Shown: positions 42,987 through 52,259 of the stretch, piece after piece
Position numbering within the stretch: position 1 is the first letter of the stretch
Layout of the letters: every line of letters starts with the position of its first letter
From: CAYRDC01 sp964422925
Lineage (GTDB): Bacteria; Bacteroidota; Bacteroidia; Chitinophagales; S012-47
NCBI GenBank assembly: GCA_964422925.1
Contig: CAYRDC010000014.1
Coordinates: 3,532-67,531, forward strand
Direction of reading: 5' to 3'
Length of the DNA stretch: 64,000 nt
Program-made: the position numbers and the translations under genes
The notes under the pieces: model-generated
Databases searched by the model: none
The model's input: only the letters and a program-made list of their open reading frames with translations
What the model was told of the DNA's origin: nothing

Positions 42987-43874
42987 TCAGGCACGTGGAT
43001 GCGCCTGTTTATATACCTGTTTTAATTTCTCAATGCTGTTATGGGTATATACCTGGGTGGCTGCCAGGCTGGCATGGCCCAGAAGTTCTTTAATCGCGTT
43101 CAGTTCTGCACCGTTATTCAGTAAATGCGTGGCAAACGTATGCCGGAGAACATGTGGGCTTCTTTGTTCATTGGTAGTGATGCGTGTGAGGTATTTGTTC
43201 ACTATCCGGTAAACCAGTTTTACGTATATGGGTTCTCCCTTTTCAGTTAACAAAAAGGCCGTGCTCACGGTGCCCTTAAAAAGGCTTTCTTTCACCTTTA
43301 TATAATATAGCAGGGTTTGCCGCAACTGCCGGCTTATTGGAATCAGTCTTTCCCGGCCGCCTTTTCCCATTACGCGTATGATATCTCCCTGCAAATCGAT
43401 GTCTTCATTTTTCAAACCAACCAGCTCACTGCGCCTCATACCGGTGGTATACAATAGTTCCAGGATTATCCATTCCAAAATGCCTCTGTACCCTTCGTTT
43501 TCTTCCAACTCGGTAAAAAGTTTTTGCATTCCCTCTGCCGGGATAAACGTGGGCAGGCGTTTTTTCATTTTCGGGGTAACAATCTTTAACATGGGATTTT
43601 TATGGATCGCGCCTTTTTTAAGCAAAAAGCGGAAGTAGGTTTTCAGGCAGGATATCTTCCGGTTCAGCGTGCGGGTAGATTGCCCTTCTTCCATCAATGA
43701 CACCATCCAGTTTTTAATAAATTTTGCCTGGATGGCATCTGGCTTGTCCGGGTCTACATCCTGTTTTTCCAAATATGTAAAAAATTGCTTCAGGTCACGC
43801 TCATATGCTTCCAGTGTATGTGGTGAGTAGCGTTTCTCCAGGCGCAGATAATTCAGGAAAGAATCCCTTAACAT
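42987..43874 (-). CDS. xerC: Tyrosine recombinase XerC-like
   Basis: A 295-residue phage-integrase-fold recombinase of the chromosome dimer resolution type. The N-terminal SAM-like DNA-binding domain begins SFLNYLRLEKRYSPHTLEAYE. Counted from ATG 43874, catalytic residues are Arg147 (TGMRRSE), Lys171, His241 and Arg244 (HVLRHTFATHLL), His267 (LGHAS) and Tyr276 (QVYTH). A GTG at 43889 would add five residues; I prefer the ATG. It lies between rpsU and hpf, a place typical for xerC in Bacteroidota. The C-terminal family pattern fits XerC rather than a mobile-element integrase. Confidence 0.93.
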   Translation of the reverse strand: MLRDSFLNYLRLEKRYSPHTLEAYERDLKQFFTYLEKQDVDPDKPDAIQAKFIKNWMVSLMEEGQSTRTLNRKISCLKTYFRFLLKKGAIHKNPMLKIVTPKMKKRLPTFIPAEGMQKLFTELEENEGYRGILEWIILELLYTTGMRRSELVGLKNEDIDLQGDIIRVMGKGGRERLIPISRQLRQTLLYYIKVKESLFKGTVSTAFLLTEKGEPIYVKLVYRIVNKYLTRITTNEQRSPHVLRHTFATHLLNNGAELNAIKELLGHASLAATQVYTHNSIEKLKQVYKQAHPRA

Positions 43875-43951
43875 AGGCTTTTGGGTCACCGTTCTTCCTG
43901 TGGGCCGGTGACACTACGAAATATACGGAGAAAAAAGGAAAAAGGTAGGGT

Positions 43952-44143
43952 TTAATTGCTTTGATTTTGCATTTTTTGCCGGTACCGGGCTTTTAGGATT
44001 TCATTCCTCCTGCGCACACTGGGTTTGGTATAAGCCTGCCGGTTGCGCAATTCGCGCAGGATACCTGCTTTCTCAAACTTTTTCTTGTACTTTTTTAAAG
44101 CCCGTTCCAGTGAGTCGCTTTCCTTTACATCAATAATCAGCAT
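43952..44143 (-). CDS. rpsU: 30S ribosomal protein S21
   Basis: A 63-residue basic protein with the family pattern S-L-E-R-A-L-K-K-Y-K-K-K, then RNRQAYTKPSVRRRNEI. In Bacteroidota, S21 is thought to help mask the anti-Shine-Dalgarno sequence (established for Flavobacterium), in line with the lack of Shine-Dalgarno sites here. It has its own strong promoter at 44172-44202. Confidence 0.95.
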   Translation of the reverse strand: MLIIDVKESDSLERALKKYKKKFEKAGILRELRNRQAYTKPSVRRRNEILKARYRQKMQNQSN

Positions 44144-44171
44144 AGACAGCTTGTTTTTGCAATCAGGGGTG

Positions 44172-44202
44172 CAAATTTACAAGGTTTTTTCAAATCATTC
44201 AA
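44172..44202 (-). promoter_or_regulatory. Bacteroidota-type promoter of rpsU
   Basis: TTG (44200-44202), 20-nt spacer, TAAATTTG (44172-44179) on the minus strand. It overlaps the last codons of the acyl-CoA dehydrogenase gene and gives a leader of about 22-28 nt. Confidence 0.72.
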
Positions 44203-45344
44203 TTCCCACGCAGTATTTCGCGCGAGATAACGATTTTCTGGATTTCGGAAGTGCCTTCCCCAATGGTGCACAGCTTGGAATCGCGGTAATATTTCTCGGC
44301 CGGAAAGTCTTTGGTATAACCATAGCCTCCAAAAATCTGTACGGCTTCGGTTGATACGCGCACAGCGGTTTCCGAAGCATAATATTTAGCCTGTGCCGCC
44401 TCCCTTGTGCATTTTTTCCCTCGCTCTTTCAAATCGGCTGCCTGGTAAGTAAGCAATTCGCTGGCCTCGATCTGGGTGGCCATGTCTGCCAGTTTAAAGG
44501 CAATGGCCTGGAAATTGGCAATAGGCTGGCCAAACTGGTGCCGTTCTTTGGCATACTGGCGTGCGGCTTCCCAGGCTCCTTTGGCGATGCCGATGCCCAG
44601 GGCCGCAATGCTGATACGTCCTCCGTCCAGGATTTTCATGGCCTGGATAAAGCCTTCGCCTACCTCGCCCAAACGGTTTTCATCCGGTACGCGGCAGTTG
44701 TCCAAAATCACTTCCGCGGTCTCTGATGCCCGCATACCCAACTTGTTTTCCTTTTTCCCGGCTTTCAGGCCGGGGGTTCCGCGCTCTATGATAAAAGCGG
44801 TCATGCCATGGGCATCCAGCAGTTCCCCGGTACGGGCAATCACCACCACCACATCACCGCTTTTACCGTGCGTTATCCACTGTTTGGTTCCATTCAGCAC
44901 CCATTCGTTGCCTTCCTTCCGGGCAGTGGTTTTCATACGCAGGGCATCGGAACCGGTGTTGGGTTCAGTCAGCGCCCAGGCGCCAATATATTCCCCGGTG
45001 GCCAGCCTGGTCAGGTATTTTTGCTTCTGGGCCTCATTACCGAACATCAAAATATGGTTGGTGCACAATGAATTGTGCGCTGCCAGGGATAGCCCGATCG
45101 AGCCGTCAATTTTTGAAATCTCTGAGATAGCCGTAATGTATTCGAAATAACCCAGCCCTGCTCCGCCATAGGTTTCGGGAACCAAAATGCCCATCAATCC
45201 GAGTTTCCCCATTTCGTGAAACAAATCCACGGGGAAAATCTGGGCTTCGTCCCATTCCATCATATATGGTTGAATATGTTTTTTACCGAAATCCCGGATC
45301 ATTTCCCGGATCATCCGCTGGTTTTCATTCAATTCAAAATTCAT
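44199..45344 (-). CDS. Acyl-CoA dehydrogenase
   Basis: A 381-residue flavoenzyme of fatty-acid or amino-acid beta-oxidation. The N-terminal helical domain begins MNFELNENQRMIREMIRDF. The FAD/substrate loops are ALTEPNTGSDA and TKQWITHG, and the catalytic Glu lies in the stretch EAVQIFGGYGYTKDFPAEKYYRD. The end IGEGTSEIQKIVISRE is typical. The start ATG 45344 agrees with homologues; an upstream in-frame ATG at 45392 would add an unlikely 16 residues. The substrate chain length cannot be read from sequence (short-chain type is likely from the GGYGYTKDFPAEK block). Confidence 0.93.
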   Translation of the reverse strand: MNFELNENQRMIREMIRDFGKKHIQPYMMEWDEAQIFPVDLFHEMGKLGLMGILVPETYGGAGLGYFEYITAISEISKIDGSIGLSLAAHNSLCTNHILMFGNEAQKQKYLTRLATGEYIGAWALTEPNTGSDALRMKTTARKEGNEWVLNGTKQWITHGKSGDVVVVIARTGELLDAHGMTAFIIERGTPGLKAGKKENKLGMRASETAEVILDNCRVPDENRLGEVGEGFIQAMKILDGGRISIAALGIGIAKGAWEAARQYAKERHQFGQPIANFQAIAFKLADMATQIEASELLTYQAADLKERGKKCTREAAQAKYYASETAVRVSTEAVQIFGGYGYTKDFPAEKYYRDSKLCTIGEGTSEIQKIVISREILRGN

Positions 45345-45441
45345 GGATGCTTCAGCTTTATTATTTGACAGATCACTAAATATAACTGGCAATGCTGACT
45401 ATCTGTTCGCAACAAGCCGGCTTCTCTTCAAAAATCAAAGG

Positions 45442-46518
45442 TCATAAAGTGATATAGGGTACAAGTTTAGCGTATAATTGGCCGTCCACCAAGAAAGATT
45501 CGCGGAGTTGTTCCACGGCTGTAAAGGGTTTGCTGTTTCTGCGGGTTATGATAAAGTCAGCCAGCGAACGGCTGATATATGGGTGTGATGCAAGCTTTTC
45601 CCAGGAAGAATGGTTCAGGCTTAAGGTCCGGGGCCGGCCTGTAAGCGTAAGCCTTGGATAAATCTTCTGATAAGTCTCATGCGGCAGATGATACACTTCC
45701 CGAAGCTGCTCAATGGTGTAAAACCCGCCCAGTTTTTCGCGAAACCGGACGATGCGCCTGGCCAGCACGCTGCCTATGCCCGGCAGGGTTTTCAACTGGG
45801 TGGTATCGGCCAGGTTGAGGTCAATCAGGCCTTCTGTTTTATGTGCAGCAGTATCATGCTGAGCGATCAGGCTGTCCAGCAAGGTTGAATCAATAGCCAG
45901 GTAAGGAAGCAGCCGGTTGACCAGGCTGCTGTCTATGCCATAAACGCTTGCCAGGTCAAATGGCCCGAGAAACGGTCCGTATTTCTTACGGTACTTCATA
46001 ATGCGTTCAGCCAGCACAGATCCGATGCCGGGCAGTTGCTCCCAGTCAGCTTTCCGGGCCAGGTTCATGTTAATCCTCCGGATGGGTTGGCTGCGCCCGG
46101 GATTTCGCGTCCGGCTATAAGGAATATTGATATAAGGATACAATTTCAGGTAGGTCGCTTTATCGATCGTGTACAACTTCAGTACATCGACCCTGCGCCA
46201 GAAATGTCCTCCTTTTTCCCGGTAATGCAAAATATTGTCGGCTTGATTGGGGGTTAACCCAAGCAACAGAAGTTCTTCCCGCGTCACGCGGTTCGGGTCA
46301 AATGAAAACAGGCTGTCCGGGGTTTCGGATTGTTCTCCGGTTTTTTGAAAAGCTTCCAACCCTTTCGGCAGGTTCAGTACAGCAGGATGGGCCCGGACCA
46401 AGAAATTGTTTACAAACCAGGGAGTAACCGAGGCGAGTATAATCAGGACCAGCAGGCTGAACAGTCCCCTTCTTTCCGATTTGGAAAAAACCAGGTATTG
46501 CCTGATGAAGCGTTTCAT
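45442..46518 (-). CDS. Membrane-anchored helix-hairpin-helix repeat protein (ComEA-like)
   Basis: A 358-residue protein with an N-terminal anchor (about residues 19-40: GLFSLLVLIILASVTPWFV) and at least four helix-hairpin-helix motifs: LGLTPNQADNILHYREKGG, LPGIGSVLAERIMKYRKKYG, LPGIGSVLARRIVRFREKLGG and a diverged last one (HPYISRSLADFIITRR). Paired HhH modules bind DNA without sequence specificity, as ComEA does in DNA uptake. Orientation would put them in the periplasm. No other competence gene is nearby, so a role in DNA uptake is only a hint. Confidence 0.82.
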   Translation of the reverse strand: MKRFIRQYLVFSKSERRGLFSLLVLIILASVTPWFVNNFLVRAHPAVLNLPKGLEAFQKTGEQSETPDSLFSFDPNRVTREELLLLGLTPNQADNILHYREKGGHFWRRVDVLKLYTIDKATYLKLYPYINIPYSRTRNPGRSQPIRRINMNLARKADWEQLPGIGSVLAERIMKYRKKYGPFLGPFDLASVYGIDSSLVNRLLPYLAIDSTLLDSLIAQHDTAAHKTEGLIDLNLADTTQLKTLPGIGSVLARRIVRFREKLGGFYTIEQLREVYHLPHETYQKIYPRLTLTGRPRTLSLNHSSWEKLASHPYISRSLADFIITRRNSKPFTAVEQLRESFLVDGQLYAKLVPYITL

Positions 46519-46554
46519 CCCGGTACACGTTAGCTGCCCGGGGGCCTCACTCCG

Positions 46555-48078
46555 TCATCCTTTGCTCACCAATTCCCCGGACCTTATTTTATACAGGTAA
46601 TGACTCAACTCCTTTCGCACTTCCGGCATCAGGAAATAGAGCCCGAAAATGTTCGGGAAACACATGGCAAAAATCATAGCATCTGAAAAATCGGTTACTT
46701 TGCTTACGGTCATGGCTGAACCGATAATCACGAATACACAGAACAGCACTTTATAGCTATAGCCGGCAAAAGGAGTATTGCCAAATAAATAGTACCAGGC
46801 CTGTTGCCCGTAGTAGGACCAGGAGATCATGGTGCTGAAAGCGAACAGCAGCACCGCCAGGGTAAGAACATAAGGGAACCAGGTGATGACGGTGGCAAAG
46901 GCAGAGGACGTAAGCTGTACGCCTGCTTCGGTACTGGCTTCCCCTGTAAAGGCCTGGTATTGCCCGGTAATGATAATCACCAGGGCGGTCATGGTACAAA
47001 CCACAACGGTATCGATAAAAGGTTCCAGCAGAGCCACCAGTCCTTCGCTCACCGGGTAATCGGTTTTTACAGCGGAGTGGGCGATGGAAGCCGATCCGAT
47101 CCCCGCTTCATTGGAGAAGGCCGCCCGCTTGAATCCCTGTATTAGTGTACCGATCACCCCGCCATACAAGGCCTTGGAAGAAAAAGCGCCCCAAATAATA
47201 TCGTGAAATGCCCGGGGGATATGATGGTAATTCACCCCCATCACCACCAGGGCAGCGATTACATAAATCACTACCATGAAGGGTACGATTTTTTCCGTGA
47301 CACGGGCAATGCTTTTAATACCCCCGATAATCACCAGCGCCACCAGAATGGCCATAATAATGCCGAACACCCAACCCTGCATATACTCCCCCACCACGGG
47401 TACGGTAGAAAACTGCTTAAAAGCCTGGTTGGCCTGGAACATATTGCCACCTCCGAATGAACCGCCAATGGCCATAATGGCAAAAAACACAGCCAGTATT
47501 TTACCGAAATTGCCAAATCCCTTGTTCTTCAACCCTTTGCTCAAATAGTACATCGGTCCGCCCCGTACCACTCCGTTCGCGTCCACATTGCGGTATTTCA
47601 CACCGAGGGTACACTCTGTAAACTTGGAAGACATACCCAGCAGGCCGGCAATGATCATCCAGAAAGTGGCACCGGGCCCTCCGATGGCAATGGCTATAGC
47701 CACTCCGGCTATATTGCCCAGGCCTACCGTAGCGCTCAAAGCCGCTGTAAGGGCCTGAAAATGCGATACTTCTCCCTTCGCGGTGGGATCCGAATATTTA
47801 CCGCGAACAATATCTATGGCCAAGCCAAATCTGCGGATATTGACAAAACGGAAGTAAACCGTGAAAAATATGGCCCCGAAAATCAACCAGATCAAGACAA
47901 AGGGCACACTGATACCATCGGTAATAGGTATCTCGAAAAATACAATCCGGGAAATCAGGTCTGTGGCCGGACTGATGAAATTATTGATCTTTTCATCAAT
48001 AGACAGTTCTTCCTGGGCAAAAATCAACTTCGGCAAGCCGGCTGTCAACAGCCAGGCCAGGGCTGCAAATCGCTTCAT
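46555..48078 (-). CDS. Sodium:alanine/glycine symporter (AGCS family)
   Basis: A 507-residue transporter with about ten membrane helices after an N-terminal signal-like segment and loop. AGCS signatures are TVGLGNIAGVAIAIAIGGPGA (the family hallmark), GGPMYYLSKG and FSNEAGIGSASIAHSA. It imports alanine or glycine with sodium. It starts about 72 nt after the M36 peptidase gene; release of peptides by that enzyme and uptake of amino acids by this one would fit together, which is inference. Confidence 0.92.
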   Translation of the reverse strand: MKRFAALAWLLTAGLPKLIFAQEELSIDEKINNFISPATDLISRIVFFEIPITDGISVPFVLIWLIFGAIFFTVYFRFVNIRRFGLAIDIVRGKYSDPTAKGEVSHFQALTAALSATVGLGNIAGVAIAIAIGGPGATFWMIIAGLLGMSSKFTECTLGVKYRNVDANGVVRGGPMYYLSKGLKNKGFGNFGKILAVFFAIMAIGGSFGGGNMFQANQAFKQFSTVPVVGEYMQGWVFGIIMAILVALVIIGGIKSIARVTEKIVPFMVVIYVIAALVVMGVNYHHIPRAFHDIIWGAFSSKALYGGVIGTLIQGFKRAAFSNEAGIGSASIAHSAVKTDYPVSEGLVALLEPFIDTVVVCTMTALVIIITGQYQAFTGEASTEAGVQLTSSAFATVITWFPYVLTLAVLLFAFSTMISWSYYGQQAWYYLFGNTPFAGYSYKVLFCVFVIIGSAMTVSKVTDFSDAMIFAMCFPNIFGLYFLMPEVRKELSHYLYKIRSGELVSKG

Positions 48079-48116
48079 AGGGCCAGTGTTATCAGATTAT
48101 CCGAAAATGAAAGCAA

Positions 48117-48147
48117 CGAATATATCCAAATTCTGCCCTTATCTCAA
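48117..48147 (-). promoter_or_regulatory. Probable promoter of the AGCS symporter gene
   Basis: Minus-strand TTG (48145-48147), 20-nt spacer, TATATTCG (48117-48124), one mismatch to TAnnTTTG; 38 nt upstream of the ATG. Confidence 0.4.
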
Positions 48148-48150
48148 AAC

Positions 48151-51093
48151 TCACTCCACAACAAATGTCCTTTGCAGGCTGTAATTCCGGCCCGACAGCT
48201 TCAGGGCATAAGCGCCCGCAGAAAATCCACTTAGTGGAAGAACGATTCGCCCTTCATCATAACCAACTGTTTCCGAATACAGGCTTCGCCCCAGCATATC
48301 CAGGATTTCCAGTGAACCGTTCTCAAGCCGGCCACCCGTCACTTCCAGTACCAGGTAATCCCTGGCAGGGTTCGGATAAAGCCTGACCTGCAAATCCGGT
48401 TCCTCGATGCCTGTATTTACTTCCGGGGCCTCATCATACAGATACAAATCGTCCACTGCGGCTTCCACGATGCTGCCCCCGTCAAACGGTAAACCGGGAA
48501 TCAAACTGTCGGAAGCCACAAACCGGAGGCTTACCGTGGCCGTTGGCGTTACGTAATCGGCTACCCGTATGGCATGCCTGCGCCAACGCTTGTCCGAAAC
48601 ATTGGTCCGTTCCACTTTCACCCAGTTGATGCCGTCATTGCTGATAAACACTTTCCAGGTATCATTACCGGGGTTTGCCCCGCCCGGAGGATCGTTGATA
48701 TACCAGCGCCAGTAGGAGAATGCCGGTGTTGTATAATTGGTCAGATCGTAAACCGGTGATTGAAGCGTGGTCTGCCCGTCATCCACGTCATTGGTTCCCA
48801 TGCTGCTAAAAGCCGGTGCGTTCCCCGTGACGGCACACAGGTTCAGGTTAGCCCCTTCCGTGGTATGGTCCTGCCCGGTTTGAACGATATTGGTATTGAA
48901 CGGAGGATCGCTGTAGCTGGGAATGGGCGACAGGATATCCCACTGGCCGGTTTGCGCGTCATCATTCCCGTCCGGGTCGATCGCCCAGTTGCCAAAAGTG
49001 TTATCATAATCTTCCTTTTCCTTAATCTCGAACCCAACCAGGAACTGGTAGGGAAGATTGGGGTTGGCATCATTGGCCAGGAATGGTTCCACGACCGCCA
49101 CGTTTCCGAAAATATCAGACACGGTGAAATAATAATCCACAATAGTGCCTTTGGGCTGTTGCGGGATGACAGCAGTATACTGGGTTCCAGTCGTATTGCT
49201 CATCGGGAGCTGATGGTAGGTACTGTCTTTATGCACCCGGTAATGCACATCCACATCACCCAGGTAAACCGGCAAATCCACGATCAATGTGGCATTTATA
49301 TCGGTGGCAACTGTATCCGGTACCATATTCAGTTCGGTGTGGATCAGCTGGGAATTGGTAATCAGGGTAATGCCGTGCCGGGCAAAGGCCTGGATGATAG
49401 CCGAATCGTTGGGCGTTCCGTTCAGAATGTTCCCGTCATTGTCATCGGCCAGCAGGCAACTGATCAGGACATCCCGGTAGAGCTTTCCTTCCTGCCCATC
49501 GGGTTCCATATCCGTAGCCAGCAAGGTTTCGGCAAAAAGGGAAGCAACGGTATCCATATTCCCGAGGTTTACATACAAATCCCACCAGGCACCGGCTATG
49601 ATTTCCCCATCGGCATGAGGCTCACCAATCAGGTCCTGCGGATATACGGCCGGAGCCTGGTCATAGCGTCTGATATAGGAAGACGCCCCGCCTGCGAAGC
49701 CCTGGGCCAGCACCGGATTCCCGGTAATCAAAAATGCCCACACATCGGAGTATCCTTCACCCAATCCGCCATTGTTGAAAAAGCTTCCCAGGTAGCTGTA
49801 ATATAAATGACTGATCCCATGCCCGTACTCATGGTACACCACATCGTCAAACAGCGCGGTGGCCGCACAGCCATTCCCCGCGGCAAAGAAATTCACATCT
49901 CCGTTGTAAAAAGCATTGCAACTGCCGGAGGTGATGTCTACATAAGCCACAATAGGCGTATCCAACATCGTGAAGCCCGGGGCAAGAATGGATTTCATGA
50001 AATCATGCACAGTGGTGACATGATAATAGGCGGCTATAGCTGTGCTGTCGGCATGCGGATTAAAATCAATGAGATTGGTGCCATTTTGAAGTGTAGCGCT
50101 GAAAGAGGCAGGCACGCCCACCGCATCCACGATGGCCCGGGCATAACGCCCTTCCAACGTTATGGTAGCCGAAACCTGCGTATTGAAAGGCGTGTTCAGG
50201 TGACCGGAAGCATCGGCATAATAATTCCCTCCCTGGACAGTGGCTTTTATGTACGGCAGTCGTTTAACCGATGAGGAAACCAGCGGATTGGACACCACAC
50301 TGGCCTCGATATCGGCCGATACACTGCCCGGGGGCAGGATGGTATGAATCCGGTTTTGCCGATACCATATTTTGCCGGTTTTGGCATCCACCAGGGTATA
50401 AAACCGGCCGGGCAAGTCTTCGTTATCCATGGTTTCCACCCAGACGATGTACACGAGGTGGTAAGTATAGCCTTCCCCGGGTTCGGGCACGGGCAATACT
50501 GACAGGCCGGACTCTGTCTGTACATCCGTAACCGGGTATGGCAGGTCATTGGCAGCCAATTGCCTGGCTGCCTCCGGTGTAACCGTGATTTGTAAGTCGA
50601 GTGAGATGTCCCGGTACAAATTGAGCCGGAAACTGTTGATCAACCCGGAACGGTTGATCCCTACCTGCGCATTGCTGAAAAGCACCGGCAGGCCCTGGTA
50701 TTCCTGGGTGAAATTCACAAATGTTTCTTTATGCCCGCGGTTAACCTGTACGGGCCGCAACTGTGAAACCGGCAATTGAAAGACCGCCAGGTTGTTCTGC
50801 AGAAATCCCAGCGCCCGGTTCCAGTCATCCGTAGCAGGAACAGCCACCGGAGTTCCGAAGGCCCGGTGCGGCAACTGGCTGAATTCGTCAAAAACCACCG
50901 ACCAGAATCCGTTTTGGCCGATAAACTGCTGCCAGGCTTCCTGCTGGCGCAAACGGTACTGCACGGCCGGATGCACCCTGGCCGTTTCCGGGGTGATATA
51001 CCTTATTTCGCCTTCCGATCCGGTAAACAAATCAGTGGCCCACAAAGACCCGGCACACAGCAGGGCCCCAAGGAATACGTGTAATTTCTTCAT
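48151..51093 (-). CDS. Secreted M36 (fungalysin-type) zinc metallopeptidase with T9SS type A sorting domain
   Basis: A 980-residue exoprotein. A signal peptide (MKKLHVFLGALLCAGSLWA) is followed by an FTP-type propeptide with FVNFTQEYQGLPVLFSNAQVGI. The M36 catalytic domain has the zinc motif H-E-Y-G-H at about residues 420-424 and the third-ligand region GLGEGYSDVWAF. A beta-sandwich (MAM/Ig-like, from about 700) comes next. The last 80 residues are a T9SS type A tail: LYPNPARDYLVLEV, then IVLPLSGFSAGAYALKL. It should be exported by the type IX system and digest extracellular protein. Confidence 0.92.
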   Translation of the reverse strand: MKKLHVFLGALLCAGSLWATDLFTGSEGEIRYITPETARVHPAVQYRLRQQEAWQQFIGQNGFWSVVFDEFSQLPHRAFGTPVAVPATDDWNRALGFLQNNLAVFQLPVSQLRPVQVNRGHKETFVNFTQEYQGLPVLFSNAQVGINRSGLINSFRLNLYRDISLDLQITVTPEAARQLAANDLPYPVTDVQTESGLSVLPVPEPGEGYTYHLVYIVWVETMDNEDLPGRFYTLVDAKTGKIWYRQNRIHTILPPGSVSADIEASVVSNPLVSSSVKRLPYIKATVQGGNYYADASGHLNTPFNTQVSATITLEGRYARAIVDAVGVPASFSATLQNGTNLIDFNPHADSTAIAAYYHVTTVHDFMKSILAPGFTMLDTPIVAYVDITSGSCNAFYNGDVNFFAAGNGCAATALFDDVVYHEYGHGISHLYYSYLGSFFNNGGLGEGYSDVWAFLITGNPVLAQGFAGGASSYIRRYDQAPAVYPQDLIGEPHADGEIIAGAWWDLYVNLGNMDTVASLFAETLLATDMEPDGQEGKLYRDVLISCLLADDNDGNILNGTPNDSAIIQAFARHGITLITNSQLIHTELNMVPDTVATDINATLIVDLPVYLGDVDVHYRVHKDSTYHQLPMSNTTGTQYTAVIPQQPKGTIVDYYFTVSDIFGNVAVVEPFLANDANPNLPYQFLVGFEIKEKEDYDNTFGNWAIDPDGNDDAQTGQWDILSPIPSYSDPPFNTNIVQTGQDHTTEGANLNLCAVTGNAPAFSSMGTNDVDDGQTTLQSPVYDLTNYTTPAFSYWRWYINDPPGGANPGNDTWKVFISNDGINWVKVERTNVSDKRWRRHAIRVADYVTPTATVSLRFVASDSLIPGLPFDGGSIVEAAVDDLYLYDEAPEVNTGIEEPDLQVRLYPNPARDYLVLEVTGGRLENGSLEILDMLGRSLYSETVGYDEGRIVLPLSGFSAGAYALKLSGRNYSLQRTFVVE

Positions 51094-51158
51094 TGAACTT
51101 TCCGAATTTTAGGTTGCAGGGGGGTAAATATAAGGAACTTCCCAGGCAGGTTTATTTC

Positions 51159-51923
51159 TCAAATTGTCAAAGTTAAGCCATCAAATGCCGGATGGATCCA
51201 GCCTGGAAGCTCCTTTTCAATGTCCTCGTGACATCCGAGTTGATGGCTTATATGCGTTAAAAAGCCGGTGTCAGGTTTTAGCTCCTCAAGCAACGCAACC
51301 GCTTCGGCCAGGGTAAAATGTGAGATATGCTTTTCGTGCCGTAGGGCATTGATAACCACAATCCTGGAGCCACGGATTTTATCCAGTTCGGGTGGATCGA
51401 TCCGGTTGGCATCGGTGATGTAGGTAAAATCCCCTATTCGAAAAGCCAGCACGGGCAGCTTGTAATGCCATACCAGTACCGGCTGAAAGGAAATATCACC
51501 AATTTTAAATGCATCCCTGTCGTTGATGCGGTGGAACTCAATTTCCGGGAGCCCGGGATAATCTTTTACCCCAAAGATATAGGGAAAGGACTGGCGAATT
51601 GCCTGTTCTACCTGTGCGGTGGCATACAGGTGCATGGGCTCGCGTTGGATGAAGTTCAGGGCGCGGATGTCGTCCAGTCCGGCTACATGGTCCCGGTGTT
51701 CGTGGGTGTATACGATACCGTCCAGGCGGTCGACTCCTGCCCGGAGCATCTGTTGGCGGAAATCGGGCCCGGTGTCAATAACCGCGCGGGTCGTGCCGCT
51801 TTCGACCAGTATGGATGAGCGCAGGCGCTGGTCGCGCACATCATCCGAACGGCATACGGCACACCGGCAACCGATAACCGGAACCCCCTGCGAAGTGCCC
51901 GTGCCTAAAATGGTGATTTTCAA
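51159..51923 (-). CDS. MBL-fold metallo-hydrolase (PhnP/RNase Z-like group)
   Basis: A 254-residue metallo-beta-lactamase fold enzyme. It starts KITILGTGTSQGVPVIGCRC, has the metal motif YTHEHRDHVAGLDDIR and later His/Asp ligands (DTGPDF; GFLTHISHQLG). This type includes PhnP phosphodiesterase and tRNA 3'-processing relatives, so a phosphodiesterase is likely but the substrate is unknown. The Cys pair CRCAVC near the N-terminus is a typical extra metal site of this group. It overlaps the next upstream gene (51920-52198) by 4 nt. Confidence 0.88.
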   Translation of the reverse strand: MKITILGTGTSQGVPVIGCRCAVCRSDDVRDQRLRSSILVESGTTRAVIDTGPDFRQQMLRAGVDRLDGIVYTHEHRDHVAGLDDIRALNFIQREPMHLYATAQVEQAIRQSFPYIFGVKDYPGLPEIEFHRINDRDAFKIGDISFQPVLVWHYKLPVLAFRIGDFTYITDANRIDPPELDKIRGSRIVVINALRHEKHISHFTLAEAVALLEELKPDTGFLTHISHQLGCHEDIEKELPGWIHPAFDGLTLTI

Positions 51924-52198
51924 GAAAAGGCAATTTGGGAAGTGACTTTTTCCAGCAACTGGCGTTCCGCTTCATCCAGTCCATCGCCTGTCGGTTTCAG
52001 GGCAGTCAGAATTTCCATCAGGCTGTTGATGCGTGCCTCTAGACCGTAAAACCTGTTTATCACCACCACCTTCTTTTCCTGCAGAATGCAATATCCCGGC
52101 CGGAACGAACCCCGCTCATAGCGCAAAGCATACCCAAGGTGGCGCACCAGGCGTTCCAGCGCGTGCAGGGTCTTTTTATTGTAGCGAAAGCCTTCCAT
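51920..52198 (-). CDS. Conserved hypothetical protein, 92 residues
   Basis: A small, basic, non-membrane protein with the stretches LHALERLVRHLGYALRYERG and GYCILQEKKVVVINRFYGLEARINSL. It has no catalytic motif that I recognise. It is translated just before the MBL hydrolase with a 4-nt overlap, so the two are coupled. Similar short proteins near such hydrolases occur in Bacteroidota, but I cannot give a function. Confidence 0.75.
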   Translation of the reverse strand: MEGFRYNKKTLHALERLVRHLGYALRYERGSFRPGYCILQEKKVVVINRFYGLEARINSLMEILTALKPTGDGLDEAERQLLEKVTSQIAFS

Positions 52199-52226
52199 AA
52201 GCGCCCTAAAATTAAAAGTTCATTCG

Positions 52227-52234
52227 TACGTTTG
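52227..52234 (+). promoter_or_regulatory. -7 element before the beta-barrel gene
   Basis: TACGTTTG is a full TAnnTTTG match, 25 nt before ATG 52260. No clear TTG is found upstream. Confidence 0.45.
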
Positions 52235-52259
52235 CATTCGGAATTATCAACCCTTGCCC

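Noticed and set aside
42987..43874. XerC as a mobile-element integrase
   Set aside because: It is in the conserved rpsU-xerC-hpf neighbourhood with normal composition and no attachment repeats.
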